From Microbacterium sp. APC 3901 (GTDB taxonomy: Bacteria > Actinomycetota > Actinomycetes > Actinomycetales > Microbacteriaceae): a stretch of DNA of 64,000 bases. The DNA lies in NCBI RefSeq assembly GCF_030407765.1, contig NZ_JASDCU010000004.1, positions 180,691 to 244,690 on the forward strand, written 5' to 3'. Numbering within the stretch: the first letter of the stretch is position 1; every line of letters starts with the position of its first letter. The notes below the pieces were generated by a model. The model saw only the letters and a list, made by a program, of their open reading frames with translations, was not told the origin of the DNA and ran no database searches. Positions 44,869-57,849 of the stretch are shown here, piece after piece. The translations under genes were made by a program, and so were the position numbers.

Positions 44869-44874
44869 TACCGT
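44869..44874 (+). promoter_or_regulatory. -10 box for the DUF402 gene, leaderless
   Basis: TACCGT ends 6 bases before the ATG at 44881. This favours that ATG over the GTG at 44878. Confidence 0.5.
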
Positions 44875-44880
44875 GTCGTG

Positions 44881-45597
44881 ATGAGCATCCTTCCCCACAG
44901 CACCCCTGCGGCGGTGCCCGACGGCGTTCGACCGATGGGCGAGGGGCCGTTCCTCGAACCGGGGGATCAGGTCTCCTGGCACTACCGGAAGCCGGGGTGG
45001 CAGCCCGGAGACGCATCGACGATCACACCCATGCGCGTGGTCCGCGATGACGAGCGGGGTCTCGTCGCCTGGCTCGCTCCGGGCACCCTGCAGGAAGGAC
45101 AGGGCACTCCCGCAGGCGAACGCGTGCGGACGGTTCCGCTCGAGCGGCGATGGCTCGAGCCGCGGTCGCGGATCGTCGAGGAGTGGTGGGGCAACGGCAT
45201 CCTCCGCATCGCCCCCGCGGGTGCTGCGTGGTCGGTCTGGCTCTTCTGGAGCGAGGCGAACGGTTCTGACTGGCAGTTCGCCGGCTGGTACGTGAACCTC
45301 GAGAACGCGCATCTGCGCACCGATCGCGACACGTACTCGTCGGACCACATCCTCGACGTCGAGATAGAGCCCGATGGTCGGGTGCATCTGAAAGACGAGG
45401 ACGAGCTCATCGCAGCCGTCGAGCAGGGCCGCCTCACATCAGAGCAGGCAGCCCAGATCGAGCGGCACGCGGACGCCGCGATCGCCTCTTTCCATGACGG
45501 AGACTGGCCGTTCGCCGCGGAATGGCGCGATTGGCGGCCTGATCCTTCCTGGTCCGTTCCGGAGCTGGCGGGGCTGTCCGACCTCCGCACGCGGTGA
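44881..45597 (+). CDS. DUF402 family protein
   Basis: A 238-residue protein with a DUF402 domain (related to FomD, a nucleotide phosphohydrolase family). After PGDQVSWHYRKPGW come RRWLEPRSRIVEEWWGN, WYVNLENAHLRTDRDTYSSD and HILDVEIEPDGRVHLKDEDE, the metal-binding Asp-rich part of the family. A C-terminal helical piece ends in DWRPDPSWSVPEL. Substrate unknown. Confidence 0.75.
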   Translation: MSILPHSTPAAVPDGVRPMGEGPFLEPGDQVSWHYRKPGWQPGDASTITPMRVVRDDERGLVAWLAPGTLQEGQGTPAGERVRTVPLERRWLEPRSRIVEEWWGNGILRIAPAGAAWSVWLFWSEANGSDWQFAGWYVNLENAHLRTDRDTYSSDHILDVEIEPDGRVHLKDEDELIAAVEQGRLTSEQAAQIERHADAAIASFHDGDWPFAAEWRDWRPDPSWSVPELAGLSDLRTR

Positions 45598-45660
45598 ACT
45601 CTCATCCGCCGTGAGCAGACGGCACTTCCCCTCGTCCGGCGAAGATGGTGGCATGGGTGC

Positions 45661-46626
45661 ATGACCGACGTTCTCATCCTCGGCGGAACCGGCTGGTTGT
45701 CCGGCCGCATCGCCGGACGCCTGCTCATGAACGGGGCGACGGTGATGTGCCTCGCGCGAGGAGGGCGGCCGTCGCCCGACGGGGCGAGCCTGGTCCTGGC
45801 CGATCGTGACCACGCCGATGCCTACGACGCGGTCCGCGGCCGCGACTGGGACCACGTGATCGACGTCTCCTCGACGGCGGCGCATGTCGCGGCGGGGGTC
45901 GAGGCGCTCGGCGAGAGAGCCGCCCGCTGGACGTACGTGTCGTCGATGTCGGCATACTCCGACGATGAGACGGTCGGGGCCGACGAGTCCGCACCGCTGC
46001 ACCGGCCCGCCGGCCTCGGAGACGAGTATGAGTACGGGGCGCAGAAGGTCTCCGCCGAGAACGCGGTTCGCGCCCTCGGGGACCGAGCGCTGATCGTGCG
46101 CCCCGGCCTGATCGTCGGCGCGGACGACCCGAGCGATCGATTCGGCTACTGGGGTGCTGCGTTCCTGCGGGCAGAGGACGGCCCCGTGCTGCTCCCACCC
46201 GCCGAGGGGCGGGACGTCCAGGTCATCGACGTCGACGATCTGTCGCAGTTCGTCGCCACCACGACGGCGACCGGTGTGATCAATACGATCGGCGACAGGC
46301 AGCCGCTGAGCGAGGTGCTCGAGGCCGTGCGCAGACACGTCGGACATCGTGGACGCACGGTGACGGCAACGGATGGCTGGCTCGTCGAGAACGACGTGGA
46401 GTACTGGGCGGGGGAGCGATCGTTGCCCCTGTGGCTGCCGATCGAGATGACGGGCTTCATGGCGAGGTCGAACGCGCGATACCGGGAAGCCGGGGGCGAG
46501 CTGCGCCCGCTCGACGAGACGATCGCCGCGGTGGTCGAAGACGAGCGGGTACGCGGTGTCGATCGTGAGCGGAAGGCCGGTCTGACGCGGGCCGAGGAAC
46601 TCTCGCTGCTGCACCTGCTCGGCTGA
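45661..46626 (+). CDS. NAD-dependent epimerase/dehydratase-like protein
   Basis: A 321-residue short-chain reductase of the extended type. Rossmann start VLILGGTGWLSGRIAGRLL (GxxGxxG), then DHVIDVSSTAAHVAAGVEAL and YVSSMSAYSD, with a Tyr-x3-Lys (YEYGAQK) catalytic pair and VRPGLIVGADDPSDRFGYWG. Similar proteins act on nucleotide sugars or as reductases; the substrate is unknown. Start ATG 45661. Nothing links it to the thiamine operon that follows. Confidence 0.75.
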   Translation: MTDVLILGGTGWLSGRIAGRLLMNGATVMCLARGGRPSPDGASLVLADRDHADAYDAVRGRDWDHVIDVSSTAAHVAAGVEALGERAARWTYVSSMSAYSDDETVGADESAPLHRPAGLGDEYEYGAQKVSAENAVRALGDRALIVRPGLIVGADDPSDRFGYWGAAFLRAEDGPVLLPPAEGRDVQVIDVDDLSQFVATTTATGVINTIGDRQPLSEVLEAVRRHVGHRGRTVTATDGWLVENDVEYWAGERSLPLWLPIEMTGFMARSNARYREAGGELRPLDETIAAVVEDERVRGVDRERKAGLTRAEELSLLHLLG

Positions 46627-46638
46627 CGGCGGCCTCGC

Positions 46639-46644
46639 TAGACT
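46639..46644 (+). promoter_or_regulatory. -10 box of the thiamine operon
   Basis: TAGACT, seven bases before the start of the riboswitch, so the RNA begins at about 46651. Confidence 0.5.
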
Positions 46645-46650
46645 TCGATC

Positions 46651-46727
46651 AGTGACACGGGGTGCCGCATCCGCGGCTGAGAACAGACCCGTCGAACCTG
46701 ATCTAGTTCGTACTAGCGAAGGGATGT
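46651..46727 (+). promoter_or_regulatory. TPP riboswitch (THI element)
   Basis: All conserved parts are present: ACACGGGGTGCC (P1/P2 side), GGCTGAGA (pyrimidine sensor), ACCCGTCGAACCTGATCTAG and CTAGCGAAGGGATGT. It ends 5 bases before the thiM TTG. Because the last conserved block overlaps the region needed for ribosome binding (GAAGGGA), control is probably at translation start, as in other actinobacteria. Confidence 0.96.
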
Positions 46728-46731
46728 CGCA

Positions 46732-47580
46732 TTGAGCGATCGTCTGCGTCCACATACCGAATCGACCGTCGCGGCGTCGGCCGCCGAGCTGCTGTCCGCA
46801 CTCCGCGAGGCACCACCGCTGACCCACTGCATCACGAACAGCGTCGTCACGGGGTTCACCGCCAACGCGCTGCTCGCCCTCGGCGCGGCCCCGGCGATGG
46901 TCGACATCGTCGGTGAGTCCGGCCTCTTCGCCGGGGCGGCATCCGGAGTGCTGATCAACCTCGGCACGCCCACGCCGGAGCAGCGGGCCGCGAGCCTCGA
47001 GGCCGTCGCGGGTGCGGTGACGGCGGGGACCCCGTGGGTTCTCGACCCGGTCGCCATCGGAGCACTGCCCGTGCGCACGGCGCTGGCGCACGAGCTCGCC
47101 GGGTCGCGCCCCACAGCCATCCGTGGCAACGCCTCGGAGATACTGGCATTGGCGGGGCTCAGCGCGGGCGGCCGAGGCGTCGATGCCACAGACAGCACGG
47201 ATGCGGCGGAGGAGGCGGCGCTGATGCTCGCCGCCCGGCACGGATCGGTCGTCGCGGTCTCGGGGCCCGTCGACCTCATCACCGACGGTCTGCGGGTGGT
47301 GCGCATCGCCAACGGTCACGAGATGCTCACCCGGGTCACCGGCGGCGGGTGTGCGCTGGGTGCCGTGATGGCGGCCTTCCTCGGAGCGGCGCGCGCGTCG
47401 GGCACCGATCCGCTCACCGCAGTGGCCTCGGCGAGTCTGGTCTACACGATCGCCGCCGAGCATGCGGCTGCGGATGCGCACGGACCCGGGAGCTTCGCGG
47501 TCGCGCTGCTCGATGCGCTCGCCGCCGTCGCACCGGAGCAGGTCACTGCGGCCGCGCGGGTCGAGGAGCGCACACTGTGA
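46732..47580 (+). CDS. thiM: Hydroxyethylthiazole kinase
   Basis: Phosphorylates 4-methyl-5-hydroxyethylthiazole for thiamine salvage. 282 residues: [49 protein letters not shown] and [20 protein letters not shown] (catalytic Cys and glycine-rich loop). Start is the TTG at 46732 (M-SDRLRPH), directly after the riboswitch. Stop overlaps the fusion gene by GTGA. Confidence 0.94.
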   Translation: MSDRLRPHTESTVAASAAELLSALREAPPLTHCITNSVVTGFTANALLALGAAPAMVDIVGESGLFAGAASGVLINLGTPTPEQRAASLEAVAGAVTAGTPWVLDPVAIGALPVRTALAHELAGSRPTAIRGNASEILALAGLSAGGRGVDATDSTDAAEEAALMLAARHGSVVAVSGPVDLITDGLRVVRIANGHEMLTRVTGGGCALGAVMAAFLGAARASGTDPLTAVASASLVYTIAAEHAAADAHGPGSFAVALLDALAAVAPEQVTAAARVEERTL

Positions 47581-49727
47581 TCGCGGATCTCTCGCTGTAT
47601 CTCGTGACGGACCCGGGACTCTGCGGTGCTCGGGGCATCGTCGAGACCGTGCGGCAGGCCGTCGACGGCGGTGTGCGGATCGTGCAGCTGCGCGACAAGA
47701 CCGCGGCGGATGCCGAGATCGTCGCTCAGCTCGTCGAGCTGTCGCAGGTGATCGACGGACGAGCACTGCTCGTGGTGAACGACCGCCTCGATGCTGCTCT
47801 CGCGGCGCGTGAGCGGGGCGCGAAGGTCGACGGGGTGCATCTCGGACAGGGGGACGCCTCCGTGCTGCGGGCGCGCGAAGCCCTCGGGCCCGAAGCTCTC
47901 ATCGGCCTGAGCGCGAACAGCCAGGAGCACTTCGACGCCGTGCGTGCGCTGCCACTCGGCACGGTCGATTACCTGGGCGTCGGAGTGATCCGCCCCACCC
48001 ACACCAAGCCCGACCACCCGCCGGCCCTCGGTGTCGAGGGCTTCCGTGCCCTCGCCGAGACGACGACGCTCCCGTGCGTCGCGATCGGCGGAGTCGGCAT
48101 CGATGACACCGAGTCGCTTCGCGATGCGGGTGCCGCAGGACTCGCCGTCGTGTCGGCGCTGTGCGCGGCGGAGGATCCGGCCCGCGCCGCGGTCGACTTC
48201 GTACGCCGCTGGCGGGCATCCGGCACGCCGCGGGTGCTCAGCATCGCAGGCAGTGATCCCTCGGGCGGTGCGGGGATCCAGGCAGATCTCAAGTCGATCG
48301 CCGCCAACGGCGGGTACGGCATGGCCGTGCTCACGGCCCTCACCGCCCAGAACACCGTCGGGGTGCACGGAGTGCACGTGCCACCGGCGACATTCCTCCG
48401 GGAGCAGCTCGACGCGATCTCGGACGACATCATCATCGACGCGGTGAAGATCGGGATGCTCGCGAACGCCGACGTCATCCGCACCGTCGCAGACTGGCTC
48501 GACACCGTACGCCCGCCGATCGTCGTGCTCGACCCGGTCATGGTGGCCACCAGCGGCGACAGACTGCTCGATCAGGATGCCGAGGCCGCGCTGAACTCGC
48601 TCCTCGAACGCGCTCACGTCGTGACGCCCAACCTCGGAGAACTCGCGGTGCTGGCAGGACGCTCGATCTCGGGATGGGACGACGCGCTCACCGCGGCGGA
48701 GGAGCTGTCATCGCGGATCGGGGCGGCCGTGCTCGTGAAGGGCGGACACCTCGACGGAGACGACGTGCCGGATGGTCTCGTCGATACCGCCAGGGGAGTG
48801 CGGGAGGAGTACCCGGGGTCCCGCATCCGCACCGCGAACACCCACGGCACCGGCTGCTCGCTGTCGTCCGCGCTGGCCACCAGGCTCGCCCGCGGCGAGA
48901 CTCCCGTCGATGCCGTCGCCTCGACCCGGTCGTGGCTGCGTGAGTCATTGCGCGAGAGCGAGAGCCTGCACGTCGGCCGAGGTCACGGACCGATCAACCA
49001 CTTCGCAGGTCTCTGGCAGCGCGGTGGAGTCGAGACGGGCATGACGCCGGAGCAGATCCGCGCAGAGTGGTGGCAGTGCACGTCAGGCGTGCGGTCGGCG
49101 ATCGACGGACTGCCCTTCATCCGGGGACTCGCCGACGGAACCCTCGAGAGGGAGCCGTTCCTGTTCTACCTCGCGCAGGATGCGCTGTACCTCCGCGACT
49201 ACTCCCGCGTGTTGGCCGAGGCCTCTCGGCTCGCTCCTACGCCACACGAGCAGGCCTTCTGGGCGCATTCGGCCGACGGCGCGATCATCGGCGAGCTCGA
49301 ACTGCACGCCTCCTGGCTGACGCCCGGTGAGGGGGTGGATGCCGGCACCTTCGCGGCTGTGCCCGCGGCGGCGACGGTCGCCTACCTCGACCATCTGCGC
49401 TCTGTCGCCTTCGGCGGCGACCATGCCGAGCTGATCGCGGCCGTGCTGCCGTGCTTCTGGCTCTACACCGACCTCGGGCGCCGTCTGCATGCGGGGGAGT
49501 TCGGCGAGTTCGCTCGCGACCCCCGGCATCCGTACGCCTCGTGGCTCGCCACCTACGCGGACCCCGCGTTCGAGGCGGCGACGGATCAGGCGATCGCCTA
49601 TGTCACGGCGACAGCGGCGGCGGCGTCTTCCGAAGTCCATGCCCGGATGCTCCGGGCGTTCGAGACGTCGAGCGCTCACGAACTCGCCTTCTTCGCCGCG
49701 CCGTTCGGCTCCGCGGTCTCTGCATGA
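47577..49727 (+). CDS. thiE-thiD-tenA: Trifunctional ThiE-ThiD-TenA fusion
   Basis: One uninterrupted 716-residue frame from GTG 47577. Residues 1-215: thiamine-phosphate synthase ThiE ([68 protein letters not shown]). Residues 219-480: HMP/HMP-P kinase ThiD ([58 protein letters not shown]). Residues 488-716: TenA thiaminase II/aminopyrimidine hydrolase ([20 protein letters not shown], Cys in [11 protein letters not shown], Glu in [13 protein letters not shown]). Together with ThiM this gives salvage of both halves, and joining them, in two genes. No frameshift or linker stop is seen. Confidence 0.93.
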   Translation: MIADLSLYLVTDPGLCGARGIVETVRQAVDGGVRIVQLRDKTAADAEIVAQLVELSQVIDGRALLVVNDRLDAALAARERGAKVDGVHLGQGDASVLRAREALGPEALIGLSANSQEHFDAVRALPLGTVDYLGVGVIRPTHTKPDHPPALGVEGFRALAETTTLPCVAIGGVGIDDTESLRDAGAAGLAVVSALCAAEDPARAAVDFVRRWRASGTPRVLSIAGSDPSGGAGIQADLKSIAANGGYGMAVLTALTAQNTVGVHGVHVPPATFLREQLDAISDDIIIDAVKIGMLANADVIRTVADWLDTVRPPIVVLDPVMVATSGDRLLDQDAEAALNSLLERAHVVTPNLGELAVLAGRSISGWDDALTAAEELSSRIGAAVLVKGGHLDGDDVPDGLVDTARGVREEYPGSRIRTANTHGTGCSLSSALATRLARGETPVDAVASTRSWLRESLRESESLHVGRGHGPINHFAGLWQRGGVETGMTPEQIRAEWWQCTSGVRSAIDGLPFIRGLADGTLEREPFLFYLAQDALYLRDYSRVLAEASRLAPTPHEQAFWAHSADGAIIGELELHASWLTPGEGVDAGTFAAVPAAATVAYLDHLRSVAFGGDHAELIAAVLPCFWLYTDLGRRLHAGEFGEFARDPRHPYASWLATYADPAFEAATDQAIAYVTATAAAASSEVHARMLRAFETSSAHELAFFAAPFGSAVSA

Positions 49728-49737
49728 TGGACCGGAT

Positions 49738-49767
49738 TTGCGCATGCCGCGACGAGCGCGCTATCGT
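49738..49767 (+). promoter_or_regulatory. Promoter of the arg leader
   Basis: TTGCGC (49738-49743), 18-base spacer, TATCGT (49762-49767), then 6 bases to the leader-peptide ATG at 49774. It overlaps the hairpin at 49742-49777. Confidence 0.5.
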
Positions 49768-49777
49768 CGCGGCATGC
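49742..49777 (+). terminator. Terminator of the thi operon
   Basis: Perfect 14-bp stem GCATGCCGCGACGA (49742-49755) with TCGTCGCGGCATGC (49764-49777), 8-base loop, 15 bases after the TenA stop. Confidence 0.75.
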
Positions 49778-49857
49778 CTTCGGCCGCCACCGCTCCTCTG
49801 ACGCTCGCTCCGAGCGTCATCGCCGTGCGCCGACGCCGCAGCGGCCGCCGACTCTAG
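49774..49857 (+). CDS. Arginine-rich leader peptide ahead of argC
   Basis: A 27-residue frame: MPSAATAPLTLAPSVIAV then RRRRSGRRL and stop. Six of its last nine residues are Arg (codons CGC, CGA, CGC, CGC, then CGC, CGA). It begins 6 bases after a -10 box, so the RNA would start at the ATG, and ends 114 bases before argC. The first Arg codons lie in a segment able to pair with bases downstream (49821-49829 with 49883-49891). These are the marks of a ribosome-mediated attenuator sensing charged tRNA-Arg. Seen: frame, Arg run, pairing. Inferred: function. Confidence 0.6.
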   Translation: MPSAATAPLTLAPSVIAVRRRRSGRRL

Positions 49858-49891
49858 GCGACCCTGCGCTTCTGCCTGCGTACGCACGGCG
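49821..49891 (+). promoter_or_regulatory. Putative attenuator helix in the arg leader
   Basis: CGCCGTGCG (49821-49829, just before and at the first Arg codons) pairs perfectly with CGCACGGCG (49883-49891). The distal arm could instead pair GGCGG (49888-49892) with CCGCC (49909-49913). Mutually exclusive helices of this kind are the basis of attenuation. A terminator further down (CCCC/GGGG, 49932-49950) is only weakly supported. Confidence 0.45.
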
Positions 49892-49971
49892 GTCGAGTGC
49901 CGGTGTCGCCGCCCCGGTTCCCGACATTGCACCCCGCGTTCGACGAGGGGTCCGACCGTTAAGGTAGAAGA

Positions 49972-51024
49972 ATGACGTACTCCGTCGCCGTCTCCGGCGC
50001 ATCCGGCTATGCGGGCGGCGAGATCCTGCGCCTCCTCGCGTCTCACCCCGACATCGAGATCCGCACCGTGACGGCGCACTCGAACGCCGGTCAGCCGCTC
50101 GTGCAGCATCAGCCGCACCTGCGGTCACTCGCACACCTCACGCTGCAGGACACCACGCCCGACACGCTCGCCGGGCATGACATCGTCTTCCTCGCTCTGC
50201 CGCACGGCCAGTCCGGTCAGTACACGGATGCGCTCGGCGACACTCCGCTGGTGATCGACGCAGGGGCTGATCATCGCCTCACCTCGCGGGGTTCCTGGGA
50301 CGCGTTCTACGGCGGCGACTTCCACGAGCCCTGGGCCTACGGCGTCCCCGAACTGCTCGTCGGCGGGATCAAGCAGCGCGAGACGCTGCGAGCTGCGAAG
50401 CGGATCGCCGCCCCCGGGTGCAACGCCTCGACCGTGAGCCTGAGCCTCGCTCCCGGCGTCGCCGCGGGAGTGATCGACGCGGGGGACATCGTCTCGGTGC
50501 TCGCCGTCGGCCCGTCGGGTGCAGGCAAGAGCCTCAAGACCAATCTGCTCGCCGCCGAGATCCTCGGCAGCGCCAACCCGTATGCGGTCGGCGGCACCCA
50601 CCGGCATATACCCGAGATCCGCCAGGCGCTCGCCGCGGCATCCGGAGCGGCGCCCGACGGCATCCGCATCTCGTTCACCCCGGTGATCGTGCCGATGTCG
50701 CGGGGCATCCTCGCGACATCGACGGCGCCGATCGTCGGCGATGTCAGCGATGCCGAGATCCGGGCCGCCTGGGAGGACGCGTATGGCGACGAGACCTTCG
50801 TGCAACTGCTGCCCGCCGGGCACTTCCCTCGCACCGCCGACGTGGTCGGAGCCAACACCGCACTGATCGGCCTCGCGATCGACCGCGCGGCGAACCGCGC
50901 GACGGTGGTCACCGCGGTCGACAATCTCGTCAAGGGCACCGCAGGCGCTGCCATCCAATCCATGAACCTCGCGCTGGGACTGCCAGAGTCCCGCGCCCTC
51001 TCAGTGAACGGAGTCGCGCCGTGA
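49972..51024 (+). CDS. argC: N-acetyl-gamma-glutamyl-phosphate reductase
   Basis: Third step of arginine synthesis, NADPH-dependent. 350 residues: [20 protein letters not shown] (dinucleotide-binding), catalytic Cys in [27 protein letters not shown] and [17 protein letters not shown] 49972 has AAGG seven bases upstream; the same bases form a TAAGGT that would also fit a leaderless start. First enzyme gene of the cluster. Stop overlaps argJ (GTGA). Confidence 0.97.
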   Translation: MTYSVAVSGASGYAGGEILRLLASHPDIEIRTVTAHSNAGQPLVQHQPHLRSLAHLTLQDTTPDTLAGHDIVFLALPHGQSGQYTDALGDTPLVIDAGADHRLTSRGSWDAFYGGDFHEPWAYGVPELLVGGIKQRETLRAAKRIAAPGCNASTVSLSLAPGVAAGVIDAGDIVSVLAVGPSGAGKSLKTNLLAAEILGSANPYAVGGTHRHIPEIRQALAAASGAAPDGIRISFTPVIVPMSRGILATSTAPIVGDVSDAEIRAAWEDAYGDETFVQLLPAGHFPRTADVVGANTALIGLAIDRAANRATVVTAVDNLVKGTAGAAIQSMNLALGLPESRALSVNGVAP

Positions 51025-52178
51025 GCGTCACCGCCCCCGCAGGATTCGAGGCGGCCGGAGTCGCCGCCGGCCTCAAGTCGACCGGCAAGCCCGATGTCGC
51101 CGTCGTCGTCAACCGCGGACCCCGCAAGGTCGGTGCAGCCGTGTTCACGAGCAACCGCGCCAAGGCCAACCCGATCATCTGGTCGCAGCAGGCGGTGGCC
51201 GACCGTGTCGTCGAAGCCGTCGTGCTGAACTCCGGCGGAGCGAACTGCTTCACCGGCAGCTTCGGATTCCAGACGACGCACCAGACCGCCGAGAAGGCCG
51301 CCGAGCTGCTCGGCGTCAGCGCCGGCGATGTGCTCGTCTGCTCCACCGGTCTCATCGGCGTCGGCGATGAGGTCTTCCGCGGCAAGGTGCTCTCGGGCAC
51401 CGAACAGGCGATCGCCGAGCTGTCGACGGACGGCGGCCAGGTCGCGGCCGAGGCCATCATGACCACGGACAGCGTCTCGAAGACCGCAGTCGTGAGTCGG
51501 GACGGATGGACGATCGGCGGCATGGCCAAGGGGGCGGGCATGCTCGCTCCGGGCCTCGCGACGATGCTCGTCGTCATCACGACGGATGCCGCGCTGGAGC
51601 CTCTCGAGGCTGATGCAGCACTGCGGTTCGCGACCGGCACGACCTTCGACCGCCTCGACTCAGACGGCTGCATGTCGACCAACGACCAGGTGACCCTGCT
51701 CGCCAACGGCGCCTCCGGGGTGGCACCCGACCTCAAGGACTTCTCGGCGGCACTCGCGGAGCTGTGCCGCGTGCTCGCGGTGAAGCTGCAGGGCGACGCC
51801 GAAGGTGCGAGCCACGACATCACCATCGAGGTGACGAACGCCGCGACCGAGGGAGAGGCCGTCGAGGTCGGCCGCTCCGTCGCGCGCAACAACCTCTTCA
51901 AGGCGGCGATCTTCGGCAACGATCCCAACTGGGGCCGGGTGCTGGCAGCGATCGGCACGACCAGCGCGCAGTTCGACCCGTACGACGTCGACGTCTGGAT
52001 GAACGGCGTCCGCGTGTGCAGCGAGGGCGGCCCCGACCGTCCGCGCGAAGAGGTCGACCTCGCCCCTCGCGCCACGCACCTCGTGATCGACCTCAAGGTC
52101 GGCGAGGCCACGGCGACGATCCTCACCAACGACCTGACCCACGACTACGTGCACGAGAACAGCGCCTACGCCTCATGA
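51021..52178 (+). CDS. argJ: Ornithine acetyltransferase / N-acetylglutamate synthase
   Basis: Recycles the acetyl group between N-acetylornithine and glutamate, so no argE is needed. 385 residues. The autocleavage site is Ala-Thr in [16 protein letters not shown], the Thr becoming the nucleophile. [20 protein letters not shown] is the usual start and [19 protein letters not shown] the C-terminal motif. GTG 51021 overlaps the argC stop. Whether it is mono- or bifunctional cannot be read off. Confidence 0.97.
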   Translation: MSVTAPAGFEAAGVAAGLKSTGKPDVAVVVNRGPRKVGAAVFTSNRAKANPIIWSQQAVADRVVEAVVLNSGGANCFTGSFGFQTTHQTAEKAAELLGVSAGDVLVCSTGLIGVGDEVFRGKVLSGTEQAIAELSTDGGQVAAEAIMTTDSVSKTAVVSRDGWTIGGMAKGAGMLAPGLATMLVVITTDAALEPLEADAALRFATGTTFDRLDSDGCMSTNDQVTLLANGASGVAPDLKDFSAALAELCRVLAVKLQGDAEGASHDITIEVTNAATEGEAVEVGRSVARNNLFKAAIFGNDPNWGRVLAAIGTTSAQFDPYDVDVWMNGVRVCSEGGPDRPREEVDLAPRATHLVIDLKVGEATATILTNDLTHDYVHENSAYAS

Positions 52179-53088
52179 CCGACATCCAGGACACCACGCC
52201 TGACGTCGCCGCCGTCAAGGCCGCGACGCTCATCGAGTCGCTCCCGTGGCTGAAGAAGTTCCGCGACCAGATCGTCGTCGTCAAGTACGGCGGCAACGCG
52301 ATGGTCTCGGACGAGCTGCAGGAGGCCTTCGCGCAGGACATCGCGTACCTGAGGTACGTCGGCGTGCTGCCGGTCGTCGTGCACGGCGGTGGACCGCAGA
52401 TCTCCGACATGCTGCAGCGGCTCGAGATCCCGAGCGAGTTCAAGGGCGGCTACCGGGTCACCAACACCGAGGCGATCAGCGTCGTGCGCATGGTCCTCAC
52501 CGGCCAGGTGAACCCGCAGCTCGTCTCGAAGATCAACTCGCACGGCCCGATCGCCACCGGGCTCAGCGGCGAGGACGCCGGGCTGTTCGGCGGGCGTCGC
52601 CGCGGCGTCGTGATCGACGGTGAGGAGATCGACCTCGGTCGCGTCGGCGACGTGGTGGAGGTCGACCCGACGCCGGTTCTCGATCATCTCGCGGCGGGAC
52701 GCGTTCCCGTGGTCTCGAGCATCGCCCCCGACCTCGACCACCCCGGTCAGTCGCTGAACGTGAACGCGGATGCCGCGGCGGCCGCGCTCGCAGTGGCTCT
52801 CAAGGCGCGCAAGCTCGTCATCCTCACGGATGTCCCCGGACTGTACGCCGACTGGCCCAACCGCGACTCTCTCGTGTCGCACCTCACGTCGGAAGCCCTC
52901 ATCGAGATGCTGCCGACCCTCGAGTCAGGCATGATCCCGAAGATGAAGGCCTGCCTGGACGCGATCGAGGGCGGCGTGGACGCCGCCGCCATCATCGACG
53001 GACGTGTGCCGCACTCGGTGCTCGTCGAACTCTTCACCAGCAAGGGAATCGGAACAGAAGTGGTCATGGGAAGCACAGGAGTGAAGGC

Positions 53089-53092
<4 letters not shown>
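52175..53092 (+). CDS. argB: Acetylglutamate kinase
   Basis: Phosphorylates N-acetylglutamate; usually the arginine-feedback step when argJ is present. 305 residues: [60 protein letters not shown] and [20 protein letters not shown]. The N-terminal helix ([14 protein letters not shown]) is of the hexameric, arginine-sensitive type. ATGA overlap with argJ. Confidence 0.97.
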
Positions 53093-56656
<3,564 letters not shown>

Positions 56657-56715
56657 CCGGACGCCGCAGCGGATGTCGGGTGACAGCCGTCCGGATCTCT
56701 GACACCCGACCTCGG
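56657..56715 (+). terminator. Structured region after argH
   Basis: GTCGGGTG (56675-56682) pairs with CACCCGAC (56703-56710), and CCGGACG (56657-56663) with CGTCCGG (56689-56695); the two helices exclude each other. The first is the more likely terminator. Confidence 0.45.
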
Positions 56716-56764
56716 GTGGGGCACGATTCACGAACGAACGGACGCATCGCGGAGGTTCTGAGCA

Positions 56765-56794
56765 AGATTCTCCGTGATCCGTCCGTGGGTCCGT
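56765..56794 (+). repeat. Imperfect direct repeat, left copy
   Basis: 30 bases beginning AGATTCTCCGTGATCCGTCC. The copy at 57795-57824 matches in 24 of 30 positions, with four mismatches grouped. The pair flank the DUF559 gene. Confidence 0.5.
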
Positions 56795-56817
56795 GATCCG
56801 TCGTCCGTCGCCCGTCG

Positions 56818-57651
56818 TCACCACGGCACCTCGAGGCGGACCAGAGCGCCGAGGATCGCGGCTTGCACCGTCGCCCAGTCATGGACGATCTGGGCATAGT
56901 CGAACCGCAGCGTCTCGTAGCCGAGGCGTGACGCGGCAGCATCCCGCACGAGGTCCTTGTGTCGGAGTTCGCCCTCGTGGTTGCCTTTGCCGTCCGCCTC
57001 GATGATCAGCCGTCCGGCGATGACGAAGTCGACTCTTCCGACACCGTGGATCGTGATCTGGCAGTCGAGTCGGATGCCGAGTAGGTGCAGCCGCAGCCGC
57101 AACAGCGATTCCAGGCCGCTGTCGGCATCCGGTTGCGCGAGATCGACGAGCCAACGAGCCCGATTCGGCAGCGCGGCGCTCACCCTCATTCGGCTCCGCG
57201 TCGAGAGCATGCCGAGATTCCAGGCGGACTCGAATGCGGCGAAGAAGGCCTCGGCGCCAGCGCACTTGTACAGGTGCACCAGTGCGATCTCGATGCTCGC
57301 CTCACCGAGGGGAGGAGCGCCGGAGTAGTAGTGGGAGGTGCAGGTGCACCCACGGTGCGAGAGCGCATGCTGTCCCGGGGCGAGCCACACGTGAAGTCCG
57401 TCGGCCGGAGGGAGAACCCAGACTCCGTGTGCTCTGAGGACGCTCGCGCAGGTCGGAGCACCTCCGTGCGCGATCGCCTCCCGAAGCGACGGAGCAACCG
57501 GAGGGACGGCGAAGACGCCGGGACGCAGCCTGACGATCGCGCCGGCCCTCACCTGATTCGCGAGCGTTTGGCGGCTGATCCCGAACTGCTGAAGTCGGGT
57601 GCCCCGGGCGATGCCGCCGAGGCTCGAGATGGTGTCTTTCGGAGAGAGCAT
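56818..57651 (-). CDS. AbiEi-like N-terminus with DUF559 nuclease-like domain
   Basis: A 277-residue protein. N-terminus (IARGTRLQQFGISRQTLANQ and VRAGAIVRLRPGVFAVP) is a winged helix like those of AbiEi-type antitoxins. The C-terminal DUF559 domain has the PD-(D/E)XK arrangement: Asp in GVGRVDFVIAGRLI, then IEADGKGNHEG. The domain pair is common, often in several copies, in actinobacteria; the role is unproven (defence, repair or regulation). ATG 57651. Leftward and alone, flanked by direct repeats. Confidence 0.7.
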   Translation of the reverse strand: MLSPKDTISSLGGIARGTRLQQFGISRQTLANQVRAGAIVRLRPGVFAVPPVAPSLREAIAHGGAPTCASVLRAHGVWVLPPADGLHVWLAPGQHALSHRGCTCTSHYYSGAPPLGEASIEIALVHLYKCAGAEAFFAAFESAWNLGMLSTRSRMRVSAALPNRARWLVDLAQPDADSGLESLLRLRLHLLGIRLDCQITIHGVGRVDFVIAGRLIIEADGKGNHEGELRHKDLVRDAAASRLGYETLRFDYAQIVHDWATVQAAILGALVRLEVPW

Positions 57652-57794
57652 CCGACCACCGTGCCGCAGCGCCAGACCGTGCGTCGAATGTGACGCGGGA
57701 AATGTGGATGAGTTCGATCCGCCCTCGGTCGTGGAGGCGAGAACCCCGCGTGACGATCAACCGAGGGCCGGACGATGAGCGGAAGATCTTCGAC

Positions 57795-57824
57795 AGATCC
57801 TCCGTGATTCGTCCGGCCCTCCGT
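57795..57824 (+). repeat. Imperfect direct repeat, right copy
   Basis: 30 bases beginning AGATCCTCCGTGATTCGTCC, partner of 56765-56794, same orientation, 1030 bases apart. Between 57652 and 57849 nothing else is seen. Confidence 0.5.
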
Positions 57825-57849
57825 CAACCGTCACGTGAAGCCGCGCGAC

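Noticed and set aside
42116..45016. 966-residue minus-strand open frame
   Set aside because: Antisense to pheT; shadow.
47034..47576. 5' extension of the ThiE-ThiD-TenA frame
   Set aside because: Shadow of thiM; the ThiE domain begins at GTG 47577.
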